Counted from the stretch's first letter, positions 28,254 through 37,136 are shown. The stretch: DNA of 64,000 nt from Nocardioides allogilvus (GCF_003047285.1 NZ_PZYX01000013.1:1-64000), one strand, 5' to 3'. The notes: generated by a model from the letters alone, not told the origin. Program-made: numbers and translations.

Positions 28254-29230
28254 CGCGGGTCGCGCTGCCAGTCCTTGGCGATCTTGACCTGCAGGTCGAG
28301 GTAGACCGGGGTGCCGAGGAGCGCCTCGATCTGCTTGCGGGCGGCGGTGCCGACCTCGCGCAGGCGGGCGCCCTTGTGGCCGATCATGATCCCCTTCTGC
28401 GAGTCGCGCTCGACGTAGAGGTTGGCGTAGATGTCGAGCAGCGGCTTGTCGTCGTCGCGGCCCTCACGCAGGCCCATCTCGTCGACCAGGACGGCGATCG
28501 AGTGGGGCAGCTCGTCGCGGACGCCCTCGAGCGCGGCCTCGCGGATCAGCTCGGCGACGAGGACGGCCTCGGGCGCATCGGTCAGGTCGCCGTCGGGGTA
28601 GAGCGGCGGTCCCTCGGGCAGGAGCGCGAGGAGCAGGTCGGCCAGCAGGCTGACCTGGTCGCCCGAGACGGCCGAGACCGGGACGATCTCGGCCCACTCG
28701 GTGTCGGTCTCGGTGCCGAGCGTGGCGATGTCGAGGAGGTGCTCGCCGAGCTGCTCGGGGGTGACGAGGTCGGTCTTGGTCGCGACCGCGATCTTGATCG
28801 TACGGCGGACCTTGCCGAGCTCCTTGACGATGAACCGGTCTCCGGGACCGATCTTCTCGTTGGCCGGGAAGCACACCGCGACCACGTCGACCTCGGCCCA
28901 CGTCGTCTTCACCAGGTCGTTGAGCCGCTCGCCGAGCAGGGTGCGCGGACGGTGCAGGCCGGGGGTGTCGACCAGGATCAGCTGGCCGTCCGGTCGGTGC
29001 ACGATGCCGCGCACGACCGTGCGGGTCGTCTGCGGCTTGGAGGACGTGATGACGACCTTGGAGCCGACGAGCGCGTTGGTGAGCGTGGACTTCCCCGCAT
29101 TGGGCCGGCCGACGAAGCTGGCGAAGCCGCTGCGGAAGCCCTCGGGACGGGTGCCGTAGATCGGGCCCGCGGGCTCGATCCCGCTGACGTCGAAGTCCTT
29201 GTCCCGCTCACTGTCGTGCTCGTTGCTCAT
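28229..29230 (-). CDS. era: GTPase Era
   Basis: Ribosome-assembly GTPase that binds 16S rRNA, 333 aa with an about 35-residue N-terminal extension. G1 is GRPNAGKST, G3 is DTPG, and G4 is TKTD (a Thr in place of the usual Asn). The C-terminal KH domain has GIMIGHKGARLREVGTAARKQIE. It is the last gene of the minus-strand run; its ATG overlaps the flavoprotein gene stop by 4 bases. In many actinobacteria era follows the cda-like gene directly; here three genes intervene. Confidence 0.95.
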   Translation of the reverse strand: MSNEHDSERDKDFDVSGIEPAGPIYGTRPEGFRSGFASFVGRPNAGKSTLTNALVGSKVVITSSKPQTTRTVVRGIVHRPDGQLILVDTPGLHRPRTLLGERLNDLVKTTWAEVDVVAVCFPANEKIGPGDRFIVKELGKVRRTIKIAVATKTDLVTPEQLGEHLLDIATLGTETDTEWAEIVPVSAVSGDQVSLLADLLLALLPEGPPLYPDGDLTDAPEAVLVAELIREAALEGVRDELPHSIAVLVDEMGLREGRDDDKPLLDIYANLYVERDSQKGIMIGHKGARLREVGTAARKQIEALLGTPVYLDLQVKIAKDWQRDPRQLRKLGF

Positions 29231-30003
29231 TCGGTCTTCTCTCGTGCTGCGTCGTAGTCGGCCCAGATCTGCTCGTCACTCTTCCCTGCCGCCTTGCCGG
29301 CGCGCCAGATGGGTCCCGGATCGACCGCGCGGGGCTGCCGCTTCTGGCCACCGCCGCGCCAGTAGCCCATGACGTCGTACGCCGCCGACGGCAGCTGTCG
29401 CTCCCGCATGAGGTGCTTGCGGATCGCCCGCATCTGGGCCGACTCCCCCGCCATCCAGAAGTAGCCGGACCCCTCCGGCCAGTCGATGGCGGTGACGATG
29501 TCCGACGTCGCGGTCTCCAGGCCGTCGGGCGGCGTGGACCAGCTGACGTCCCCGTCGACGTACGCACGGATCGGCTCGTCGGGCGTCTCGACCCACGCCG
29601 TGACCGGGACCGACACCGTCTCCATGATCCGCGCGACCGCGGGCAGGGCGGTGAGGTCGCCGACGAGCAGCAGCCACGAGGCGTCGGCGGGCATCGCGAA
29701 GGAGCCCTTCGGCTCGCTCACCGTGACCACGTCGCCGACGCAGTCCGTCGAGGCCCACTCGGTGACCAGGCCGTGCTCGTGGACGACGATGTCGAGCGTG
29801 AGCTCGGCCCCGTCCCACGCACGCACGGTGTAGTAGCGCATCTGGAACTGGCCGGGGATGACGAGCGCGACCCACTCGTCGGGGATGCCGGTCGAGGCGA
29901 ACTCCGCGAGTCCGGGACCGCCGAGGACGAGGCGCACGAAGTGCGACGAGAGCTGCTCCCGTCGCACGACCTGCGCCTGGAACTGCCTTGCTCGGGTGCT
30001 CAC
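29227..30003 (-). CDS. Siderophore-interacting-type FAD-binding reductase, 258 aa
   Basis: The FAD-binding motif RYYTVRAWDGAELTLDIVVHEHG (R-x-Y-T) and the C-terminal MRAIRKHLM...GYWRGGG match the SIP family, which reduces ferric siderophores in the cytoplasm. The GTG start at 30003 has TAACCT (30010-30015) exactly 6 nt upstream. No DtxR/IdeR box was recognised. Location between tmsB-like and era is unusual; because the tmsAB pair needs electrons, a redox role there is possible but speculative. Confidence 0.85.
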   Translation of the reverse strand: MSTRARQFQAQVVRREQLSSHFVRLVLGGPGLAEFASTGIPDEWVALVIPGQFQMRYYTVRAWDGAELTLDIVVHEHGLVTEWASTDCVGDVVTVSEPKGSFAMPADASWLLLVGDLTALPAVARIMETVSVPVTAWVETPDEPIRAYVDGDVSWSTPPDGLETATSDIVTAIDWPEGSGYFWMAGESAQMRAIRKHLMRERQLPSAAYDVMGYWRGGGQKRQPRAVDPGPIWRAGKAAGKSDEQIWADYDAAREKTE

Positions 30004-30012
30004 CGGGCAAGG

Positions 30013-31284
30013 TTACGGCGTCCAGTCCGGGCGCAGCGGGAAGGCTGCCGGCCCGGTCTCCTCCGCACGCGTCGCGAGCACGTGGTGCAGCTCGATCTCG
30101 CCGCGCTCGAAGCCGATCCGGGACCCGGCCATGTAGAGCCCCCAGACCCGGGCGGTGCTCTCGCCCACCTCGGCGACGCACTCGTCCCAGCCGACCTCGA
30201 GGTTGTGGCACCACTGGGCGAGCGTGAGCGCGTAGTGCTGGCGCAGGTTCTCCGTGTGCTGCACCTCGAGCCCGGCGTCCTGCGCCGCGCGGATGACGCT
30301 GCCCGACCCGATCAGCTCCCCGTCGGGGAAGACGTAGCGGTCGATGAACGCCCCGGTCTCCTGCCTGCGGTTGTGCGGTCGGGTGATGCAGTGGTTGAGC
30401 AGCCGGCCACCGGGCTTGAGCCGGTCGCGCAGGTGGGCGAAGTAGGCGGCGTGGTTGCGCACCCCGATGTGCTCGGTCAGCCCGATCGAGCTGACCGCGT
30501 CGAAGCCGTCCTCGACCACGTCGCGGTAGTCGAGGTGGCGCACCTCGGCGAGGTCGCCGAGGCCCTCACGATCGATCGCCGCCTTCGCCCACTCGGCCTG
30601 CTGCAGGGACAGCGTGACGCCGAGCGACCGGACGCCGTGCTCCCGGGCGGCGTGGCGCACCATCCCGCCCCAGCCGCACCCGACGTCGAGCAGCCACTGC
30701 CCCGGCTCGAGGGCCAGCTTGCGGCAGATGAGGTCGAACTTGGCCGCCTGCGCCTCCTCGAGGGTGGCGTCCGGCTCCTCGAAGACCGCGCAGGTGTAGG
30801 CCATGGACGGACCGAGCACGAGCTCGTAGAAGCGGTTGGAGACGTCGTAGTGGTGGGCGATCACCTCGGCGTCGCGGGCCATCGAGTGCCGCACCCCCTC
30901 GACCGCGCGGCGCCAGCGCGGCAGGTGCTCCTGCGGCGGAGGAGGCGGGGGCCGAAGCCGGCCCAGGCCGAGGTCGCGCACCAGCGCCAAGGCCTCGGCC
31001 GGCGGCGGCATCCGGAACCGCACGTTGTCCTTGAGCAGCAGGAGCGCGTCGTAGGGATCACCCGGGTGGACGCCGGACAGGTCGAGGTCGCCCATGACGT
31101 AGGCGCGTGCCATGCCGAGGTCGCCGGGCGCCGTCAGGAGGTAGGCCAGGCCGCGCTCGTTGTGCAGGTGCAGGCCGATCGCCGCGCCTGCGGGGCCGGT
31201 CTCACTGCCGTCGTAGGCCGTGAAGCGCACCGGCATCCCGCCGCGCATCAAGGTCGCGAAGGCGTCCGCGATGGTCGTGCTCAT
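30013..31284 (-). CDS. tmsB: Cyclopropane-fatty-acid-synthase-family methyltransferase, TmsB-like
   Basis: A SAM-dependent methyltransferase of 423 aa acting on unsaturated phospholipid acyl chains. SAM motif is LLDVGCGWGGMVRHAARE, with the family segments GVTLSLQQAEWA, VSSIGLTEHIG and YVFPDGELIGSG. It has the N-terminal domain of CFA synthases and a Pro-rich loop (RPPPPPPQEH). Its start overlaps the stop of an FAD-binding oxidoreductase, the arrangement of actinobacterial tmsA-tmsB genes that make 10-methyl branched fatty acids: TmsB forms the 10-methylene intermediate. An ordinary cyclopropane synthase is the alternative. Confidence 0.8.
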   Translation of the reverse strand: MSTTIADAFATLMRGGMPVRFTAYDGSETGPAGAAIGLHLHNERGLAYLLTAPGDLGMARAYVMGDLDLSGVHPGDPYDALLLLKDNVRFRMPPPAEALALVRDLGLGRLRPPPPPPQEHLPRWRRAVEGVRHSMARDAEVIAHHYDVSNRFYELVLGPSMAYTCAVFEEPDATLEEAQAAKFDLICRKLALEPGQWLLDVGCGWGGMVRHAAREHGVRSLGVTLSLQQAEWAKAAIDREGLGDLAEVRHLDYRDVVEDGFDAVSSIGLTEHIGVRNHAAYFAHLRDRLKPGGRLLNHCITRPHNRRQETGAFIDRYVFPDGELIGSGSVIRAAQDAGLEVQHTENLRQHYALTLAQWCHNLEVGWDECVAEVGESTARVWGLYMAGSRIGFERGEIELHHVLATRAEETGPAAFPLRPDWTP

Positions 31285-32672
31285 CTCCGCTCCACCACCT
31301 TCTCGTAGAGACCGGTCAGCCGGTCGTCGGGGTCGTACCTCTTCTTCACGGCCGCGAGGTTGGCGCCGGCATAGAGCGCGTCGAACGTGTCCCGGTCGTA
31401 GAACGCCTCGGAGTAGAGCGACTTGTGGCCGCCGAGCTCGTGCACCTTCGTCTCGATCGCCCGGTTGCGCGGGGAGGTCGGCGCCTCCTGCCCGACCGGG
31501 ACGTTGCCCCAGAACCCGACGTTGACGTAGGTGGTGCCGGCCCGTAGCGGATAGGAGGGCCACGGCTGGGCCGGGCTCGTGCGGCGCAGGCGCAGGGGGC
31601 ACAACCACACCGGCCGCATCCCGATCTCGGCGTCGAACCAGGCCAGGAACTCCGGCAGCCGCTCGACCGGGACCTCGACGTCCTGGACGACCCGCTCGCT
31701 GCGCGGGCGGCCGGCGCGCCGGTCGAGGCGGTCGCCGATCCCCCACCGGCGATCGAGGGCGACCAGCGACATGTAGACGTCGGATCGGCGGAGGCGACGG
31801 GGCCACAGGCGGCGTACGACCGGGTGCTGTGCCCCGAAGGCGCGCGAGCACCAGAACCAGTCGGTGTCCCAGCGCCACACGTGGTCGAGCATGCTCAGCC
31901 GGTCGGTCGAGCGCTGCTGGATCGAGCGGTAGTAGACCTGCTGGCCGGTGTAGTCGCTGGTCGGCCCGGGCTCGTCGGTCCAGCGCGCCAGCGTCAGGTA
32001 GGCCTCGTCGGGCGCGAAGACGACACCGTCGAGGCCGTCGACGCGCTCGCCCTCCCACTCGCCCGTCGCGACGATCCGCGAGATGGCCTGGGGCAGGCCC
32101 TCGGGATCGTCGAGGCGCACGTGCCGCAGAGCGGCGTACGGCGAGACCCGCTCGAGCTCGATCCGCAGCCGTGTCGCATAGCCCAGCGAGCCGTAGGAGT
32201 TGGGGAAGGCGTCGAACAGGTCACGGTGCTCGTCTCCCGGGCAAGGCCGGGTGGTGACGACCTCCCCCGCGCCGGTGAGGACGTCCATCTCGAGCACCGA
32301 CTCGTGCGGCAGTCCGTTGCGGAAGCTGGTCGACTCGATGCCGAGCCCGCTCACCGCACCACCGAGGGTGATCGTCCGCAGCTGCGGCACCACGAGCGGG
32401 ATCAGGCCGTGCGCGAGCGTGACCTCGACGAGGTGCTCGTAGGTGCACATGCCCTGCACCTCGGCGACGCTGCGGCCGTCCGCACGCTCGACGGCGATGA
32501 CCCCGTCCAGGCCAGAGACGTCGAGGCCGGCGCCCCGGGGAGCGCGCCCGCGGAACAGGTTGGACGTGGGCTTGGCCAGCCGCACGGGAGCATCACCGGG
32601 CAGTGCGGCCCAGGACTGACGGAGCCGCGCGACACCCTCCCGATGTGTCTCCCACCCGACCGCGGTGCGCAC
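31281..32672 (-). CDS. tmsA: FAD-binding oxidoreductase, TmsA-like (10-methylene fatty acid reductase)
   Basis: A 463-aa FAD_binding_4/DHCR24-type protein: VIAVERADGRSVAEVQGMCTYEHLVEV and PQLRTITLGGAVSGLGIESTSFRNGL form the PCMH-type FAD site, and the C-terminal domain is rich in aromatic residues. Paired with tmsB it would reduce the 10-methylene chain to a 10-methyl (tuberculostearic-type) chain. The GTG start at 32672 has TAGCGT (32679-32684) exactly 6 nt upstream and GGAGGA in between. It overlaps tmsB by 4 bases. No third gene (tmsC) follows. Confidence 0.8.
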   Translation of the reverse strand: MRTAVGWETHREGVARLRQSWAALPGDAPVRLAKPTSNLFRGRAPRGAGLDVSGLDGVIAVERADGRSVAEVQGMCTYEHLVEVTLAHGLIPLVVPQLRTITLGGAVSGLGIESTSFRNGLPHESVLEMDVLTGAGEVVTTRPCPGDEHRDLFDAFPNSYGSLGYATRLRIELERVSPYAALRHVRLDDPEGLPQAISRIVATGEWEGERVDGLDGVVFAPDEAYLTLARWTDEPGPTSDYTGQQVYYRSIQQRSTDRLSMLDHVWRWDTDWFWCSRAFGAQHPVVRRLWPRRLRRSDVYMSLVALDRRWGIGDRLDRRAGRPRSERVVQDVEVPVERLPEFLAWFDAEIGMRPVWLCPLRLRRTSPAQPWPSYPLRAGTTYVNVGFWGNVPVGQEAPTSPRNRAIETKVHELGGHKSLYSEAFYDRDTFDALYAGANLAAVKKRYDPDDRLTGLYEKVVERR

Positions 32673-32698
32673 TCCTCCACGCTAGCGCGTCGGCTGCC

Positions 32699-33034
32699 TC
32701 AGGTGGAGAGGGTCGAGCCGATGGTTCCGCGGACGTCGCCGACGTGGACCGGCACCCCGGCCCCGGCGAACTCCGTCGCAGCGGCCAGCCCGGGCACCTC
32801 CTCGGCGGAGGTGAGCACGACGGCCGCCTCGAGCCCGCGCGAACCGGACGCGATCGCCATTGCCACGCACACGTCGAGCGCAGCCAGGGCCAGCGACGGC
32901 AGCGCGACGGTCGCCGCGGCATAGGTCCGGCCGTCGAGGTCGCGGACGGCGGCCCCCTCGGCGGCGTTGGTGCGGGCGCGGGTGGCGCGCGCGAGCGTCA
33001 CCAGCTTCTGGTCCTCGGCGCTGAGGTCAGTCAT
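32699..33034 (-). CDS. Cytidine-deaminase-fold protein lacking zinc ligands, 111 aa
   Basis: The position between corC and era and the segments TNAAEGAAVRDLDGRTYAAATV and LAALDVCVAMAIASG match a family annotated as cytidine deaminase in actinobacteria. The zinc motifs (C/H)AE and PCxxC are absent; the single Cys is in DVCVAM. It is therefore unlikely to deaminate. The ATG at 33034 overlaps the corC end by 8 bases. A structural or regulatory role linked to ribosome or RNA factors nearby is inference only. Confidence 0.78.
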   Translation of the reverse strand: MTDLSAEDQKLVTLARATRARTNAAEGAAVRDLDGRTYAAATVALPSLALAALDVCVAMAIASGSRGLEAAVVLTSAEEVPGLAAATEFAGAGVPVHVGDVRGTIGSTLST

Positions 33035-34331
33035 CGTCGTTCTCCTGCTCGTCGTCATCGTCGTCCTCGACCACCACGCTCACCAGCACGGTGCCGATCT
33101 TGTTGCGTCGACCGGTGAGGCGCTCGGCCTCGAACCGGAGCCCGTGGCACTCGACCACCGATCCGGGGATCGGCACCCGGCCGAGGTGCTTGGCCATAAG
33201 CCCGCCGACGCTGTCGACCTCCTCGTCGTGCACCTCGATGCCGACGACCTCGTCCAGGTCGTCCACGGGGAAGCGTGAGGAGACGCGGTACGTCGAGTCG
33301 TCGACGTACTCGACCTCGATCTCCTCCTCGTCGTACTCGTCGGTGATCTCGCCGACGATCTCCTCCAGGACGTCCTCGATGGTCACGATGCCGGCAGTGC
33401 CGCCGTATTCGTCGATGACGACCGCGATGTGCTGGCGCCGGGCCTGGAGCTCGGTGAGCAACGCGTCGACGGGCTTCGACTCGGGCACCCAGTGCACCGG
33501 CCGCATGACCTCGTCGACGCGCTGGGTGAACTCGACGTCCGGCTGCTCGAAGTCGCGGCGGACGAGGTCCTTGAGGTAGGCGATGCCGACGACCTTGTCG
33601 AGGTTGTCGTCGATGACGGGCACCCGGGAGAAGCCGCTGCGCAAGAACAGCGACATCGTCTGGCGGAGGTTCTTGTGGCGCTCGATGTAGACGACGTCGG
33701 TGCGCGGGACCATCACCTCGCGGGTCGTGGTGTCACCGAGCTCGAACACCGAGTGGATCATCTTGCGCTCGCCCGACTCGATCACGGCGGACGCCTCGGC
33801 GAGGTCGACGAGCTCGCGCAGCTCGGTCTCCGTGGAGAACGGTCCCTCGCGGAAGCCGCGGCCCGGGGTGAGGGCGTTGCCGACGAGGATGAGCAGCTGC
33901 GGGAGCGGACCCAGGATCGAGGTGACGAAGTAGAGCGGGGCTGCCGCGAACAGCGCCACCGACGCGTCGTGCTGGCGTCCCAGGGTGCGCGGGGCGACCC
34001 CGATCGCGACGAAGGAGACCAGCAGCATCGAGCCCACGGCCGTGAGGTAGGCCGGCCAGAAGTCACCGTCGTAGAGGTCGTGGATCCACAGCGCCACCAG
34101 CACGATCGCGGCCGTCTCGCACAGCAACCGGATGAGCAGCGCGGTGTTGAGGTAGCGAGCCGGGTCGTCGAGGATCCGCACCAGCCGGCGCGAACCGGGC
34201 CGGCCCTCGTCCTCGAGCTCCTCGGCACGGGCGTGCGAGAACCCCGCGAGAGCGGCATCGGCGGCGGAGAAGAGTCCGGCCAGGAGGACGAGCAAGGCTG
34301 CTACGAGGAGCAGCCACAGATCGCCGCTCAC
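33027..34331 (-). CDS. CorC/HlyC-family CBS-domain membrane protein, 434 aa
   Basis: The N-terminal DUF21 domain has three to four transmembrane helices (about residues 5-30, 60-85, 95-120 and 125-150). A CBS pair follows with MVPRTDVVYIERHKNL and HIAVVIDEYGGTAGIVTIEDVLEEIVGEI, and then the CorC_HlyC (transporter-associated) domain. The C-terminus is a run of Asp/Glu. The family is implicated in magnesium or cobalt efflux or resistance. The ATG overlaps the ybeY stop by 4 bases; the operon is phoH-ybeY-corC-cda-like. Confidence 0.88.
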   Translation of the reverse strand: MSGDLWLLLVAALLVLLAGLFSAADAALAGFSHARAEELEDEGRPGSRRLVRILDDPARYLNTALLIRLLCETAAIVLVALWIHDLYDGDFWPAYLTAVGSMLLVSFVAIGVAPRTLGRQHDASVALFAAAPLYFVTSILGPLPQLLILVGNALTPGRGFREGPFSTETELRELVDLAEASAVIESGERKMIHSVFELGDTTTREVMVPRTDVVYIERHKNLRQTMSLFLRSGFSRVPVIDDNLDKVVGIAYLKDLVRRDFEQPDVEFTQRVDEVMRPVHWVPESKPVDALLTELQARRQHIAVVIDEYGGTAGIVTIEDVLEEIVGEITDEYDEEEIEVEYVDDSTYRVSSRFPVDDLDEVVGIEVHDEEVDSVGGLMAKHLGRVPIPGSVVECHGLRFEAERLTGRRNKIGTVLVSVVVEDDDDDEQENDDD

Positions 34332-34795
34332 TGGGCCGGGTCAGCGGCGGGGGCTCGCCACTCCTCCAGCAACCGGTCCTGCAGCCCGAACATCTCGCGG
34401 TGCTCCTCCGGCTCGGCGTGGTCGTAGCCGAGGAGGTGCAAGATGCCGTGGACGGTGAGCAGCTCGATCTCGGCGTCTCGGCCGTGACCGGCCTCGACTC
34501 CCTGGCGCTCGGCGATGGCCGGGCAGAGCACGAGGTCGCCGAGCACGCCCTCCTCCGGCTCCTCGGTCACCTTGCCGGGACGCAGCTCGTCCATCGGGAA
34601 GGCCAGCACGTCGGTGGGACCGGACTTGTCCATCCACTGCTCGTTGAGCAGCGCGATGGTGTCCTCGTCGACGGCCTTGATGCACAGCTCGGCCTGCGGG
34701 TGGACCCGCATCTTGTCCATGACGAACCGGGACAGGGTCGAGAGGCGGCGTACGTCGATGTCGGTGCCGGACTCGTTGAGGATCTCGACACTCAT
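34328..34795 (-). CDS. ybeY: Endoribonuclease YbeY
   Basis: A 155-aa zinc-dependent RNase involved in 16S rRNA 3' maturation and ribosome quality control. The metal motif HGILHLLGYDH with three His is intact (about residues 117-127), and MDKSGPTDVLAFPMDE is the conserved substrate-side segment. The ATG overlaps the phoH stop by 4 bases. With phoH and era in the neighbourhood, the locus serves RNA and ribosome maintenance. Confidence 0.95.
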   Translation of the reverse strand: MSVEILNESGTDIDVRRLSTLSRFVMDKMRVHPQAELCIKAVDEDTIALLNEQWMDKSGPTDVLAFPMDELRPGKVTEEPEEGVLGDLVLCPAIAERQGVEAGHGRDAEIELLTVHGILHLLGYDHAEPEEHREMFGLQDRLLEEWRAPAADPAQ

Positions 34796-35802
34796 GAACG
34801 GGTCCCCCGGGGTCGGCCGGGCTCGGCGTGCGGAGCGGAGGCGTCGAACTCGTCGTAGGCCGCGACGATCCTGCCCACCAGCTTGTGGCGGACGACGTCG
34901 CTGGCGGTGAGGCGGTTGAAGGAGATGTCGTCGATGCCGTCGAGGATGCCCTCGATCACGCGGAGGCCGGACTTGACCCCGCTGGGCAGGTCGACCTGGG
35001 TCACGTCACCGGTGACCACGATCTTGGAGCCGAAGCCGAGTCGCGTGAGGAACATCTTCATCTGCTCGGGCGAGGTGTTCTGGGCCTCGTCGAGGATGAT
35101 GAACGAGTCGTTGAGCGAGCGGCCGCGCATGAAGGCCAGCGGTGCGACCTCGATGGTGCCGGCGGCCAGCAGCTTGGGGATCGACTCGGGGTCGACCATG
35201 TCGTGCAGCGCGTCGTAGAGCGGGCGCAGGTAGGGGTCGATCTTCTCGCTCAGCGTGCCGGGGAGGTAGCCCAGCCGCTCGCCGGCCTCCACGGCCGGAC
35301 GGGTCAGGATGATCCGCGTGACCTCCTTCGCGTGCAGGGCCTGCACCGCCTTCGCCATCGCGAGGTAGGTCTTGCCGGTGCCGGCCGGGCCGATGCCGAA
35401 GGTGATCGTGTGCTTGTCGATCGAGTCGACGTAGTGCTTCTGGTTGACCGTCTTGGGCCGGATCGTGCGGCCACGGTTGCTGAGGATGTTGAGCGAGAGC
35501 ACCTCGGCCGGGCGCTCCTTCGTCTCGGCCTTCATCATCGTGACGATGCGCTCGACGACGTCCTCGCTGATGCCCTGGCCGGTGCGGATGATGGTGACGA
35601 TCTCGTCGAGCAACCGCTCGGCCAGCGCGATCTCGGCGGGCGGCCCGCTCAGCGTGATCCGGTTGCCCCGGACGTGGACGCTCGCACCGAAGGCCCGCTC
35701 GACGATCCGCAGGTGCGCATCGCCGGGACCGAGCACGTTGACCATGTCGATGCTGTTGGGCACGACAACGGTGTGTGTCGGTGCTGGTGAGGTGTCAGTC
35801 AT
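34792..35802 (-). CDS. phoH: PhoH-family ATPase (PhoL)
   Basis: A 336-aa protein with a short KH-like N-terminal domain (about 20-75) and a P-loop ATPase domain: GPAGTGKTYLAMAKAV (Walker A), RIILTRPAVEAGERLGYLPG and SFIILDEAQN (Walker B). It is linked to ybeY in most bacteria and probably acts on RNA. The ATG at 35802 (MTDTSPAP) was chosen; neither a Shine-Dalgarno nor the spaced TANNNT element is seen before it, so transcription may begin further upstream. Confidence 0.92.
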   Translation of the reverse strand: MTDTSPAPTHTVVVPNSIDMVNVLGPGDAHLRIVERAFGASVHVRGNRITLSGPPAEIALAERLLDEIVTIIRTGQGISEDVVERIVTMMKAETKERPAEVLSLNILSNRGRTIRPKTVNQKHYVDSIDKHTITFGIGPAGTGKTYLAMAKAVQALHAKEVTRIILTRPAVEAGERLGYLPGTLSEKIDPYLRPLYDALHDMVDPESIPKLLAAGTIEVAPLAFMRGRSLNDSFIILDEAQNTSPEQMKMFLTRLGFGSKIVVTGDVTQVDLPSGVKSGLRVIEGILDGIDDISFNRLTASDVVRHKLVGRIVAAYDEFDASAPHAEPGRPRGTRS

Positions 35803-35924
35803 GAATGCCCATGGTGGGCGGCCTTCCCGGATCGCGGAGACGGAAGCGTCGCTCAATGGTAGCGAGCGGGACCGACGACGCCCACCGGGTTCTGCTCGAC
35901 GCCGGGGCGGCGCCACGTCCGGGC

Positions 35925-37136
35925 TCAGGGACGCGTGACCTGCAACATCCCCAGGCACATCTCGTCGGTGGTGCCCTCGCCCCAGACGACGTAGCGGTCG
36001 GGCTGGCCCTCGAAGGACGGCAGCTGGTCGCGCAGCCACTGCACGTGCTTGCAGGTGACCTCCACGGTGTCGCCCGGCTGGAGCGTCACCGGCTCGATGT
36101 CACGGGCGCCCTGGTCGTCGAAGTCCCAGACCGGGATGTCGAGCACGGTCTCGGCCTCGGGCGTTCCCGGGTTGGTCTCGATCCGGATCTGGCGCCCCAG
36201 CAGGTGCATGTGTCCACCGGTCGCGTGGATGGTCATCGGCTCCCGGATCGTGCGCGTGCAGCTCTGCACCTGCCCGGCCCTGGGCTCGCCGCCGCACAGG
36301 AGGTAGAGCGCGTTGGCGGTGCGCGATCCCTCCGGGCCGAAACGGTCCAGCACGTCGAACATGGCGGCGTCGCGGTCGCAGAGCGGACCGTCGGCGTGCT
36401 TCGCCCGGCACGGGAGCTCGACCGGCGCGGGCAGCAGCATGGTGTGCAGCTGCTGCATCTCGCGGTCACCCGGAGCCAGGCGCAGCTGCGCGGCCGACGT
36501 GTCCGGCGCCGTACCGGCCAGGAGGTTGTAGTGGACCTGCATGATGATCCGGCTGCCGGCGCGCAGCTTCACGCCCAGGCCGGGCCTGCGCACGGACTCC
36601 GTGCCGCCGGGCGCCCAGGCCCCGATCCACGGGGCGTCGTCGACGTCCTGGAACTCGTCGAGCCCGGTGCCGCCGAAACAGGTCCAGCCCTCGCCGATCT
36701 CCTGGGTGTCGAGCTGCTCGGCGGCGTCGACCTGCTCGGGCGGGACCTGGAAGAGGATGACGTGGTGCACGACCTCGGGGTTGCCGGGCTGCACCGTCGT
36801 CCCCGTCAGCCACTCGTCCTCGGCCAGCTCGGGGTCGAGGAGGAAGCAGCGGTAGTCGTCGGTGCCGGCGCCGAACGGGGCCGACGGGGAGTAGGCCTCC
36901 GGCATGGTCAGCGTCGCGCGGCGCTCGCCCTTGCGGAGCGGGACCTCCTTCGCCGGCTCGGCCGCCTCGTGACCGTCGTGGCCCGTGGCGACCGGCTCGG
37001 CGGTCTCGCTCGGTGACTGGGTCGCCGTCGTGGGGCCGTCCTCGCGCGAGGCACCCGTGCCACCGCAGGCCGACAGGACGAGCATGGCGGTCGCGGCCAG
37101 CGCGACCAGGCCGCGACGTGCGCGCAGTTCACCCAT
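35925..37136 (-). CDS. PHM/DBM-like copper type II monooxygenase-domain lipoprotein, 403 aa
   Basis: The signal peptide has a lipobox (VLSAC, Cys about 24) followed by a Ser/Thr/Glu linker with HDGHE. The body resembles peptidylglycine/dopamine monooxygenases: VVHHVILFQVP (CuH His pair), IIMQVHYNLL (third His), TGGHMHLLGRQI (CuM HxH) and DEMCLGML (Met ligand), plus scattered Cys pairs. It should act outside the membrane. The ATG at 37136 has TAGGCT (37143-37148) exactly 6 nt upstream. Substrate is unknown; bacterial members are little studied. Confidence 0.8.
   Translation of the reverse strand: MGELRARRGLVALAATAMLVLSACGGTGASREDGPTTATQSPSETAEPVATGHDGHEAAEPAKEVPLRKGERRATLTMPEAYSPSAPFGAGTDDYRCFLLDPELAEDEWLTGTTVQPGNPEVVHHVILFQVPPEQVDAAEQLDTQEIGEGWTCFGGTGLDEFQDVDDAPWIGAWAPGGTESVRRPGLGVKLRAGSRIIMQVHYNLLAGTAPDTSAAQLRLAPGDREMQQLHTMLLPAPVELPCRAKHADGPLCDRDAAMFDVLDRFGPEGSRTANALYLLCGGEPRAGQVQSCTRTIREPMTIHATGGHMHLLGRQIRIETNPGTPEAETVLDIPVWDFDDQGARDIEPVTLQPGDTVEVTCKHVQWLRDQLPSFEGQPDRYVVWGEGTTDEMCLGMLQVTRP

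Noticed and set aside
30004-30020. Iron (DtxR/IdeR) box before the SIP-type gene
   Set aside because: No TTAGGnnAGnCTnnCCTAA-like palindrome is present; the sequence is explained by a TAACCT -10 and a short spacer.
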